Shown in pieces: positions 1 through 5,796 of a stretch of DNA of 6,662 nucleotides; within the stretch, counting starts at the first letter, position 1, and every line of letters starts with the position of its first letter. Both the position numbers and the translations under genes were made by a program. The DNA comes from Bacillota bacterium. Lineage in GTDB: Bacteria > Bacillota > Sulfobacillia > RBS10-35 > JAJYVN01. The notes below the pieces were generated by a model. It did no database searches, was not told the DNA's origin, and worked only from the letters and a program-made list of their open reading frames with translations. The DNA lies in contig JAJYVN010000164.1 in the NCBI GenBank assembly GCA_021791995.1, positions 1 through 6,662 of the forward strand, read 5' to 3'.

Positions 1-699
1 CCCTCTACCTATGCGGCGATCATCGAGACCATCGAATCCCGTGACTACGTCGAGCGGGAGCAGCGGCGTTTTCGCCCTACCGAGATTGGTGTGCTCGTGA
101 CAGAGCTCTTGAAGGAGCACTTCCCATCCATCGTGGATGTTGCATTCACCGCGGGCATGGAGCAGCGCCTGGATGAGATTGAAGAGGGGCAGCGGAGTTG
201 GGAGTCGGTGGTGCGAGACTTCTATGCGGAGTTTGCCCCTGCCCTCTCTGCGGCTGATGCGGTCATCCCACGCCTCGAGGTCCCCGAAGAGGAGACCGAC
301 GAGGTCTGCCCGGAGTGCGGGCGGCCGATGGTCATCAAGCACGGTCGTTTCGGTCGCTTCCTTGCCTGCAGCGGCTATCCCGAATGCAAGACGACGAAGC
401 CAATCCTGCAGCGAACAGGGGTTGGCTGTCCGAAGTGCAAGGAGGGCGAACTCGTGGCACGCCGCAGCCGCCGGGGAAGGACCTTTTATGGTTGTAGCCG
501 CTACCCCGAGTGTGATTACGTCCTCTGGGACGAGCCGGTCGCTGCATGCCCGGTGTGCGGCAGTCCCATGACGCGGAAGCGTGGTCGGCAGGGTGGGCAC
601 TGGGTGGCTTGCACGAATCCGGAGTGCGACCACCGCGAGGTGGAGGGCGAAGCGACGAAGCTGGAGCCCGGTGTTGCCAGTGGCCGCCATCGCGAGTGA
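1..699 (+). CDS. topA: DNA topoisomerase I (type IA), C-terminal part
   Basis: The frame is open from the first base, so only the last 232 residues are present and the catalytic Tyr lies upstream, outside the window. The enzyme relaxes negatively supercoiled DNA through a transient 5'-phosphotyrosine break. The fragment opens with PSTYAAIIETI and then FRPTEIG, the conserved end of the type IA core (the usual form is RPSTYAxxIxxI...PTxxG). FPSIVDVAFTAGME and LDEIEEG follow, also typical of TopA. Three Cys4 zinc ribbons (zf-C4_Topoisom type) come next, with cysteines at fragment residues 103/106/123/129, 143/146/165/171 and 183/186/204/209; all twelve are intact. The tail after the third finger is short and charged. 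The TGA stop overlaps the Shine-Dalgarno of xerC, which suggests co-transcription and translational coupling. Identification is firm; the start cannot be seen. Confidence 0.97.
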   Translation, partial: PSTYAAIIETIESRDYVEREQRRFRPTEIGVLVTELLKEHFPSIVDVAFTAGMEQRLDEIEEGQRSWESVVRDFYAEFAPALSAADAVIPRLEVPEEETDEVCPECGRPMVIKHGRFGRFLACSGYPECKTTKPILQRTGVGCPKCKEGELVARRSRRGRTFYGCSRYPECDYVLWDEPVAACPVCGSPMTRKRGRQGGHWVACTNPECDHREVEGEATKLEPGVASGRHRE

Positions 700-705
700 G
701 GAGGG
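699..705 (+). promoter_or_regulatory. Shine-Dalgarno of xerC
   Basis: AGGAGGG lies six bases before the TTG at 712 and shares a base with the topA stop codon. No ATG or GTG in this frame is better placed, so this site decides the unusual TTG start. Confidence 0.8.
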
Positions 706-711
706 TCTCGC

Positions 712-1662
712 TTGGACACGGACGGCGCGTGGTTGGAACAGTTCCTAACGCGGCTGCAGATCGAGGGACGGTCCCTCCATACGCGCACCGCCTACCGCCG
801 GGACGTCACTGCCTTTCTTCGTTGGGCGGGAGCTGACGATGCGCAGCCCACCGCTGGTTTGGCCGAGGTAGACCGAGCGACAGCGCGACGCTACGTCACC
901 TTTCTGCAGTCCACGCGGCTCGGGGCGCGCAGTATTGCGCGTCGCATCTCGGCCCTTCGCTCGCTCTACCGTTTTGGCCTGCAGGAGGGGCTCTGCCGGG
1001 AGGATCCCTTCCGGGGGATTCGTGGTCCCAAAGTGGCACGCCGTCTTCCGCGCGTTCTCAAGGCGCGGGAGGTTGACGCGATCCTCGCGGTGTCGGCCGC
1101 AAACGCACCGGAGGATTCGCGTGCGTTTGCCTTGCGAATGCGGGACCAGGCCATCTTGGAGCTTCTGTATGGGGCAGGGCTACGCGTGAGTGAGGTGGCC
1201 GGACTCAACCTCGCCGATCCCTCTTCCTTGGAGCGTGGAGTGGATGCGGCGCAGGTCCACGTTTTCGGGAAGGGCAGTAAGGAACGCGTGGTACCGCTCG
1301 GCGACTTGGCCGCAGAGGCGCTCGTGGCTTATCTACGCGGGGGGCGACCCGTTTTGGCCGGTTCGGCGAGTGGGTCGGCTCTCTTCCTGAACGCTTATGG
1401 TGGCCGACTCTCCGACCGGAGTATCCGGACGCTCGTGCGCCGCGTTGCCCAAGCGGCAGGGTGTCTGCCCGGAGTGAGTCCGCACACGTTTCGCCACAGC
1501 TTTGCGACGCACCTTCTGGAAGGCGGCGCCGATCTGCGATCGGTCCAGGAACTCCTAGGCCACGCACGGCTCGGGACGACGCAGCTCTATACGCATCTGG
1601 AACTCGAACGGCTGCGAACGGTGTATGAGACGGCGCATCCGCGCGCCGGAGGGAGCGTGTAG
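712..1662 (+). CDS. xerC: Tyrosine recombinase XerC
   Basis: This 316-aa integrase-family tyrosine recombinase most likely acts with a XerD partner at dif to resolve chromosome dimers. The N-terminal SAM-like core-binding domain spans about residues 5-95 and the catalytic domain about 110-310. All active-site residues are visible: Arg158 in GAGLRVSEV, Lys187 in GKGSKERVVPLG, His258 and Arg261 in SPHTFRHSFATHLL, His284 in LLGHARLGTTQLYTH, and the nucleophile Tyr293. The length is close to the usual 295-310. The TTG start is chosen for its Shine-Dalgarno and because the protein then begins at the normal XerC N-terminus. The gene sits between topA and hslV as codV does in Bacillus, although trmFO, often found between topA and xerC there, is missing. 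Position rather than sequence favours XerC over XerD. Nothing suggests a phage integrase: there is no att site or adjacent phage gene. Confidence 0.95.
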   Translation: MDTDGAWLEQFLTRLQIEGRSLHTRTAYRRDVTAFLRWAGADDAQPTAGLAEVDRATARRYVTFLQSTRLGARSIARRISALRSLYRFGLQEGLCREDPFRGIRGPKVARRLPRVLKAREVDAILAVSAANAPEDSRAFALRMRDQAILELLYGAGLRVSEVAGLNLADPSSLERGVDAAQVHVFGKGSKERVVPLGDLAAEALVAYLRGGRPVLAGSASGSALFLNAYGGRLSDRSIRTLVRRVAQAAGCLPGVSPHTFRHSFATHLLEGGADLRSVQELLGHARLGTTQLYTHLELERLRTVYETAHPRAGGSV

Positions 1663-1663
1663 T

Positions 1664-2212
1664 GTGAGTAACGGACCCCGCATTCACGGGACGACGATTG
1701 TGGCCGTCCGCCGCTCGGGGCATGTCGCCATTGCTGGGGACGGTCAGGTGACCAATGAGGGACAGCACATCGTCCTGAAGTCGCGGGCTCGCAAAGTGCG
1801 CCGTCTGCACGGTGGTGCGGTGCTGGCGGGCTTTGCGGGCTCTGGTGCCGATGCGATGGCACTCTACGATAAGTTCGAGGCGAAACTGGAGGAGGCGCGC
1901 GGGTCCCTCGAGCGTGCTGCGGTGGAATTGGCGGGGGACTGGCGTGCGGACCGCGTACTCCGTCGGCTGGAGGCCCTGCTTCTGGTGGCCGATCGGGAGC
2001 ACATCTTCATCCTCTCGGGCGCGGGCGATGTGGTGGAGCCAGATGGTGAGGCGGCTGCCATTGGCTCCGGCGGCGGGTACGCCCTTGCGGCGGCTCGAGC
2101 CCTGCTCAGCGCGACGGACCTTAGCGCGCGTGAGGTGGCGTACCGCGCGCTTGAGATTGCTGCCGATATCTGCATCTATACCAACCATGAGATTTCCGTC
2201 GAGGAGCTCTAA
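1664..2212 (+). CDS. hslV: ATP-dependent protease subunit HslV (ClpQ)
   Basis: This is the 182-aa proteolytic subunit of the HslUV (ClpYQ) protease, which forms a double hexamer capped by HslU. Family landmarks are GTTIVAV (residues 9-15), IAGDGQVT (23-30), RKVRRL (43-48), LAGFAGSGADA (54-64), ELAGDWRADRVLRRLEALL (from residue 88), AIGSGGGYALAAARALL (132-148) and ICIYTNH (169-175). Thr10 aligns with the catalytic Thr1 of E. coli HslV; Asp26 and Lys44 match the supporting Asp17 and Lys33. The GTG at 1664 has GGAGGG at 1648-1653 (spacer 10) and lies one base after the xerC stop, which suggests coupling. From this start eight residues remain before Thr10 once Met is removed, so either a propeptide is cleaved or Ser2 serves as nucleophile, as reported for B. 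subtilis CodW. The segment after GDGQVT is one residue longer than in B. subtilis. An upstream ATG at 1625 would give a 195-aa form but overlaps xerC and is less likely. Confidence 0.95.
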   Translation: MSNGPRIHGTTIVAVRRSGHVAIAGDGQVTNEGQHIVLKSRARKVRRLHGGAVLAGFAGSGADAMALYDKFEAKLEEARGSLERAAVELAGDWRADRVLRRLEALLLVADREHIFILSGAGDVVEPDGEAAAIGSGGGYALAAARALLSATDLSAREVAYRALEIAADICIYTNHEISVEEL

Positions 2213-2220
2213 ACGCGATC

Positions 2221-2227
2221 GAGGAGG
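2221..2227 (+). promoter_or_regulatory. Shine-Dalgarno of hslU
   Basis: GAGGAGG lies six bases before GTG 2234. It supports that GTG over the adjacent in-frame TTG at 2237 and over the internal ATG eight codons in. Confidence 0.75.
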
Positions 2228-2233
2228 AACGCC

Positions 2234-3658
2234 GTGTTGGCCAGTGATAGGCAGCCGATGGCGGAGTTGACGCCCCGCCGCATCGTCGAGGAGCTCGATA
2301 AATACATCGTCGGGCAGACGGCGGCGAAGCGTGCCGTGGCGATTGCACTGCGCAACCGGTATCGGCGCCGGGCACTTCCAGATCTTTTGCAGAACGAGGT
2401 GACGCCCAAAAACATTCTCCTGATCGGGCCGACAGGGGTCGGGAAGACCGAGGTGGCCCGACGCATGGCCCATCTCGTGCATGCCCCGTTCGTGAAGGTG
2501 GAGGCCACGAAGTTCACAGAGGTGGGCTACGTCGGTCGCGACGTGGACTCCATGGTGCGGGAGCTGATGGAGGCAGCTGTCCAGACGGTGCGCGAGGAAC
2601 GCGGGCGGGCCGTGGCAGGGCGTGCGGCCGAGCGGGCGGAGGAACGGCTGCTGGACCTTTTGATCGATCCTCCCTCGCCCGAGCGGCGGAGCAGTAATCC
2701 CCTTGAGGCGATTTTCGGCTCCTGGACGGGTGGTCCGAGTGCTCCTCCGCCGAGTGCACCCGAGTCCAGCGACCGGCGGGCGCACCGCTCGGCCCTGCGC
2801 CAAGAGCTTCTGGCGGGTGAGTTGGAGGGCGAGATGGTGGAGGTGGAGGTGGCCGAATCCCTGCCGTTCTTTCTCCCCGGCGTCACAGGTGGTCCCGGGG
2901 ATGATCCGCTGACCAGCGGTCTCGGCGAAGCGCTTTCCGGCATGCTGCCGCGTCGGATGCGGACCAAGCGGATGTCGGTCGCCGAGGCGCGCCAGGTACT
3001 GATCGCGGAGGAGACGCAGAAGCTGGTGGATCAGGAGCAGGTGGTGGAAGAGGCCCGCCGTCGGGCGGAGCAGGATGGTGTCGTGTTTATTGACGAGATC
3101 GACAAGGTCGCCGCCAAGAGTGGTGGCTCCGGTCCAGACGTTTCGCGCGAAGGTGTGCAACGCGATATTCTGCCGTTGGTCGAAGGCTGCACCGTCACGA
3201 CCAAGTATGGTCCGATGAAGACAGACCACATCCTCTTCATCGCGGCAGGAGCCTTTCATGTTAGTAAGCCGACGGATCTGATTCCGGAGTTGCAGGGGCG
3301 TTTCCCCGTCCGTGTCGAGTTGCAGCCGCTGACGCAGGCGGATCTGCGCCGGATTCTGGTGGAACCAGAGAATGCGCTGGTACGGCAGTATGTCGAGTTG
3401 TTGGCCACCGATGGGGTTCGGCTGTCGTTTTCGGAGGACGGCCTGGATGCCGTCGCGCGGATGGCGCAGGAGGTCAACGACGCGACGGAAAACATCGGGG
3501 CCCGTCGTTTGGCGACGGTCATGGAGAAACTCTTGGATGATGTGGCCTTCAATGCACCGGAGGACGCCCAGGGGGAGGTCCTCGTGGATGCTGCGTTCGT
3601 GGAGCGTACCCTCGGACCGTTGGTGGAAGATCGCGACCTCCGTCGCTATATTCTCTGA
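2234..3658 (+). CDS. hslU: HslU (ClpY) AAA+ ATPase subunit of the HslUV protease
   Basis: This 474-aa AAA+ unfoldase recognises and unfolds substrates and threads them into HslV. The N-terminal motif LTPRRIVEELDKYIVGQTAAK (from residue 12) is characteristic. Walker A is GPTGVGKT (65-72, Lys71), the pore loop is GYVG (98-101), and Walker B is VVFIDEID (283-290). The arginine-finger region ELQGRFPVRVEL (352-363) has Arg356, and sensor 2 is NIGARRL (420-426). The protein ends in RYIL, the hydrophobic tail that docks between HslV subunits, so the partner interface is preserved. The I domain, about residues 110-260, contains a Pro/Ser/Gly-rich, probably disordered stretch near 161-180. The length resembles Bacillus ClpY (about 467) more than E. 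coli HslU (443). The gene starts 21 bases after hslV. No clear terminator follows, and codY, the usual next gene in Bacillus, is absent. Confidence 0.97.
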   Translation: MLASDRQPMAELTPRRIVEELDKYIVGQTAAKRAVAIALRNRYRRRALPDLLQNEVTPKNILLIGPTGVGKTEVARRMAHLVHAPFVKVEATKFTEVGYVGRDVDSMVRELMEAAVQTVREERGRAVAGRAAERAEERLLDLLIDPPSPERRSSNPLEAIFGSWTGGPSAPPPSAPESSDRRAHRSALRQELLAGELEGEMVEVEVAESLPFFLPGVTGGPGDDPLTSGLGEALSGMLPRRMRTKRMSVAEARQVLIAEETQKLVDQEQVVEEARRRAEQDGVVFIDEIDKVAAKSGGSGPDVSREGVQRDILPLVEGCTVTTKYGPMKTDHILFIAAGAFHVSKPTDLIPELQGRFPVRVELQPLTQADLRRILVEPENALVRQYVELLATDGVRLSFSEDGLDAVARMAQEVNDATENIGARRLATVMEKLLDDVAFNAPEDAQGEVLVDAAFVERTLGPLVEDRDLRRYIL

Positions 3659-3788
3659 CCACCATCAGCTACGTTCGCGGATGCTGCGCGATTGTCTTCC
3701 TGCTCATACCGCCCGTGTGCTCTCCGTCGAAGGGACTCCGATCGGCACCGTGGCCTGCGCCACTCTGATACGGGTCCATCCACTCGCA

Positions 3789-3827
3789 TTCCCGGAGGCT
3801 TCACCAAACCTTCACGCCAGGTTCACC
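3789..3827 (+). promoter_or_regulatory. Probable PHO box: four direct repeats with 11-base period
   Basis: The hexamers TTCCCG (3789), TTCACC (3800), TTCACG (3811) and TTCACC (3822) begin exactly 11 bases apart with 5-base spacers. Direct repeats of a TTCAC/TTAACA/GTCA-like half-site at 11-base spacing are the known binding pattern of PhoB/PhoP response regulators. In Streptomyces PhoP sites the unit is close to GTTCACC; in Bacillus it is TT(A/C/T)A(C/T)A. The next gene is a phosphate transporter of the PHS family, which makes the assignment much stronger. The regulator itself is not in the window, so binding is inferred. Unit 1 has one mismatch and may not be part of the core site. Confidence 0.72.
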
Positions 3828-3848
3828 GCGGCCAAGGGATGGGCTGCG

Positions 3849-3854
3849 TACGAT
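3849..3854 (+). promoter_or_regulatory. Possible -10 element of the transporter promoter
   Basis: TACGAT matches TATAAT at four of six positions, including the key A2 and T6. It lies 21 bases after the last TTCACC repeat. In PhoP/PhoB-activated promoters the box commonly replaces the -35, so a lone -10 at about this distance is expected. Transcription would start near 3861. No independent evidence supports it. Confidence 0.35.
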
Positions 3855-3862
3855 ACGGGGCG

Positions 3863-3870
3863 AAAGGAGG
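3863..3870 (+). promoter_or_regulatory. Strong Shine-Dalgarno-like sequence inside the leader
   Basis: AAAGGAGG is close to the full anti-16S complement but is not followed by any start in the transporter frame at a usable distance. The nearest start is GTG 3882 in another frame, 11 bases downstream. The site lies just after the suggested transcription start. Confidence 0.4.
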
Positions 3871-3881
3871 CGAACCCACCC

Positions 3882-4058
3882 GTGGTGGCGTCGACCGATG
3901 CAAGACAGGGTGCGTGGGACCAAACCACTCGTGTTTCCATCCCAACGCCATCGGGCGGCCGAGTGGGGTTTCTCCCGCAAGGAGAGTCTTGTGGCTCGGG
4001 TCGGGCAAGGCTGGTTTGGATGTCTTCCGCAACGCGCCTGAGCGAACGGTCCAGATAG
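3882..4058 (+). CDS. Doubtful 58-codon leader ORF upstream of the phosphate transporter
   Basis: The frame opens with GTG GTG GCG after the strong AAAGGAGG (spacer 11) and stops at TAG 4056-4058, 26 bases before the transporter start. Its position, between a Pho-type promoter and the transporter, fits a leader ORF whose translation could affect the downstream gene. Against it, codon third positions are only moderately GC-rich (about 60%), the predicted peptide has no recognisable motif or hydrophobic segment, and open frames occur by chance in this DNA. I do not recognise it. It is listed because the ribosome binding site is better than that of most genes here. Confidence 0.22.
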   Translation: MVASTDARQGAWDQTTRVSIPTPSGGRVGFLPQGESCGSGRARLVWMSSATRLSERSR

Positions 4059-4072
4059 CGCAAGAGCATGAG

Positions 4073-4077
4073 GGAGG
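4073..4077 (+). promoter_or_regulatory. Shine-Dalgarno of the phosphate transporter
   Basis: GGAGG, within AGGGAGGAAG, lies seven bases before GTG 4085. It fixes the start of the 469-aa protein and rules out the longer open frame that extends upstream through the promoter region. Confidence 0.75.
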
Positions 4078-4084
4078 AAGCAGG

Positions 4085-5494
4085 GTGTCGAATCAAGCGG
4101 TCGACCAGAAGGCTTTCTACAGACCCCTGGACGACGCAAAACTGTCTCAGTTTCACTGGCGAACCGTCCTCACCGCCGGCATGGGATTTTTCACCGATGC
4201 GTATGACCTCTTCATCATCGGTACCGTCACGGCCATTCTCACCCCGATCTGGCATTTGACCACCGGACAGCTCATGTGGCTAAACAGCACGTCGCTCTTG
4301 GCCTCGGTGTTGGGTGCTCTCGTCTTTGGCCGCTTGATGGACTTGTTGGGACGCAAGACGATGTATGGGGTTGAGGTGGTGATCCTCACCCTCGGCGCGA
4401 TTGTGTCCGCCTTCTCAGGCAATGTTTTGCAGTTGATCATCCTGCGCGCTGTGGTCGGGTTTGCCGTTGGTGGAGACTATGCAACCTCGGCGGTGATCAC
4501 AAGCGAGTATGCCAACCGCAAGGATCGCGGGCGGATGATTGGCACGGTCTTTGCGATGCAGGGCTTCGGACTGTTGGCCGGACCGGCGGTTGCGGCGATT
4601 CTCTTGGCATCGGGCATGCCACATGACTTGGCTTGGCGCTTGATGTTGGGGCTTGGTGCGATTCCGGCTGCCTCTGTTATCTATCTGCGGCGCAAGATCA
4701 AAGAAACGCCGCGCTTTACCCTTGGCGTGCGCGGCGATGTGGACCAAACCGCTGCCACGGTGCAGGACCTGACTGGCGAAACAGTGGAGACGCACGTTGG
4801 CACGGTGCAGACGTCGCGCCGGAGTCTTTTGCAGGCCCCGTACCTGTTGCGCTTGATTGGCACTGCCGGGAGCTGGTTTTTGATGGATGTCGCCTTTTAC
4901 GGGAACAGCGTTTCCTCGTCCATCATCCTCAAGGCACTTCTGCCCAAGGCGCCCCTCCTTGAAACGACATTGATTTCCGCTGGCATTTTCCTGATTGCTG
5001 CGGTTCCTGGGTATTGGGTCGCGGTCGCCTTGATGGATCGCATCGGGAGGCGCCGCATCCAGTGGCAGGGCTTCGCCGTGATGGCGGCGGCTTATGGGTT
5101 GATCTTCCTTGTGCCAGGCATCGTGAAGTTGCCGTTCCTATTTCTTGCGGTCTACGGGATCAGTTACTTCTTCATCGAATTCGGACCGAACCAGACGACG
5201 TTTGTCTATCCGGCGGAGATCTTTCCCGTGGAGGTTCGGGGGATGGGGGACGGCATTTCCGCGGCGGGAGGCAAGACGGGCGGATTTCTCGGAGCCTTTC
5301 TCATGCCGCTGTTGGTGGCGGATCTGCACCTTCCGGCAACCATGGGCATCCTTGCCGGTGCCTCCCTCCTCGGAGTGCTCCTCACCCTCGTAGCACTGCC
5401 GGAGCCGAAGCAAAAAACACTCGAAGAGGCTTCGGGGGAAACCGCCACGCCTTCCTGGAGTTCTGACGCTTCCGTGCTGTCGGCGGGTGGATAG
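4085..5494 (+). CDS. MFS phosphate:H+ symporter, PHS (Pho84/PiPT-like) family
   Basis: This 469-aa, 12-helix inner-membrane transporter is predicted to import inorganic phosphate with protons. The first helix carries GMGFFTDAYDLF (32-43, Asp38 and Asp41), a hallmark of the PHS family. GRLMDLLGRK (82-91) is the MFS loop 2-3 motif, GGDYATSA (129-136) has Asp131 and Tyr132, and AMQGFG (157-162) has Gln159. KETPRFTLGVRGDVDQTAA (206-224) starts the central cytoplasmic loop in the form typical of Pho84 homologues. Helix 7 carries SWFLMDVAFYGNS with Trp264, Asp268 and Tyr272, and FGPNQTTFVYPAEIFP (366-381) contains Asn369. These match the Pi-site residues of fungal PiPT (Tyr150, Gln177, Trp320, Asp324, Tyr328, Asn431), including the spacings from Tyr to Gln (27) and Trp-x3-Asp-x3-Tyr. 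A PHO-box-like element lies upstream and a hairpin downstream, so it is probably a single-gene, phosphate-regulated unit. Another anion substrate (arsenate, sulfate) or an organic acid is possible but less likely. Confidence 0.9.
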   Translation: MSNQAVDQKAFYRPLDDAKLSQFHWRTVLTAGMGFFTDAYDLFIIGTVTAILTPIWHLTTGQLMWLNSTSLLASVLGALVFGRLMDLLGRKTMYGVEVVILTLGAIVSAFSGNVLQLIILRAVVGFAVGGDYATSAVITSEYANRKDRGRMIGTVFAMQGFGLLAGPAVAAILLASGMPHDLAWRLMLGLGAIPAASVIYLRRKIKETPRFTLGVRGDVDQTAATVQDLTGETVETHVGTVQTSRRSLLQAPYLLRLIGTAGSWFLMDVAFYGNSVSSSIILKALLPKAPLLETTLISAGIFLIAAVPGYWVAVALMDRIGRRRIQWQGFAVMAAAYGLIFLVPGIVKLPFLFLAVYGISYFFIEFGPNQTTFVYPAEIFPVEVRGMGDGISAAGGKTGGFLGAFLMPLLVADLHLPATMGILAGASLLGVLLTLVALPEPKQKTLEEASGETATPSWSSDASVLSAGG

Positions 5495-5796
5495 TGCCGC
5501 GTGCGCAATGGTCGGTTTCCCTTGTTCCCGTGTGCGACGGCGGGGCTTGTTCCGCCGTCGCACACTCTATGCTCCTCTCGTTCCTTTTGGCCCTCCACCG
5601 CGGAGATCGCTGCATCGCGGACGCCGCCCGGACGGCATGTTTACGGGTCGGCAACGGGCACGTGCTGGACCGCGTGGTCGCTGAGTGACATGGGGACAAG
5701 GCCCATGGTGCGGTGCCGTCGTCGTTGAAGGAAGTTGGCCGCCGGCAGGGGAAGAGGGTACGCTGCTGGACCAGGTGCCCGGGAGTTGGTGCTCGA
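5495..5796. other. Intergenic region after the transporter
   Basis: This 302-base stretch contains the 14-bp hairpin and, at 5689-5707, the dyad CATGGG/CCCATG with a 7-base loop. I find no convincing -35/-10 pair and no gene. Short open frames here overlap on both strands and lack ribosome binding sites. The dyad could be an operator or a small hairpin for the following gene. Confidence 0.55.
5530..5565 (+). terminator. Perfect 14-bp hairpin, probable terminator of the transporter gene
   Basis: GTGTGCGACGGCGG (5530-5543) pairs perfectly with CCGCCGTCGCACAC (5552-5565) around an 8-base loop. It begins 36 bases after the transporter stop. The downstream sequence is pyrimidine-rich with an interrupted T content (TTCCTTTT near 5581-5588) rather than a clean T-run, so the hairpin may be a weak intrinsic terminator or a 3'-end stabilising structure. 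Confidence 0.65.

Larger units (their letters stand above)
3659..4084 (+). other. Intergenic region and leader between hslU and the phosphate transporter
   Basis: This 426-base gap is long for this window and contains no gene I can defend with confidence. Its first 130 bases show no terminator: the best hairpin, GTGGC/GCCAC at 3750-3763, has no T-run. Next come the TTCAC repeats (3789-3827), a possible -10, and a leader of about 220 bases. The leader includes a near-consensus Shine-Dalgarno at 3863-3870 and several short pairings (3914-3928, 3922-3931 with 3960-3971, 3946-3957, 3971-3985). I do not recognise a known riboswitch or T-box motif. Several frames stay open only because stop codons are rare in GC-rich DNA. 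Confidence 0.7.

Noticed and set aside
137..571. Second + strand frame inside topA
   Set aside because: It overlaps the zinc-finger coding region in another frame. Its translation is Arg/Ser/Ala-rich noise, while the topA frame has twelve correctly spaced cysteines.
712..1662. Mobile-element integrase instead of XerC
   Set aside because: The gene lies tightly inside the housekeeping topA-hslVU cluster, has normal XerC length and motifs, and no att repeats or mobile-element genes are nearby.
1625..1663. Earlier ATG start for hslV at 1625
   Set aside because: It overlaps xerC by 38 bases and adds 13 residues not expected in the family. GTG 1664 has a GGAGGG at usable distance.
1205..3259. Antisense 684-codon open frame covering hslV and most of hslU
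   Set aside because: It is the mirror of two clearly identified genes. Long antisense frames are common in GC-rich coding DNA. The translation is rich in His, Arg and Pro, has no domain, and no ribosome binding site was seen.
3750..3763. GTGGC/GCCAC hairpin as a terminator of the hslU operon
   Set aside because: It has only five base pairs and no following T-run, so it is not better than chance in GC-rich DNA.
3692..4084. Upstream extension of the transporter frame to give a 600-residue protein
   Set aside because: The extension covers the TTCAC repeats and the putative promoter, has no transmembrane or family similarity, and is unnecessary because GTG 4085 has a well-spaced Shine-Dalgarno and gives the normal family N-terminus.
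3812..4255. Reverse-strand 147-codon open frame across the leader and start of the transporter
   Set aside because: It crosses the promoter repeats and the coding start of a well-identified gene, and shows no motif or ribosome binding site.
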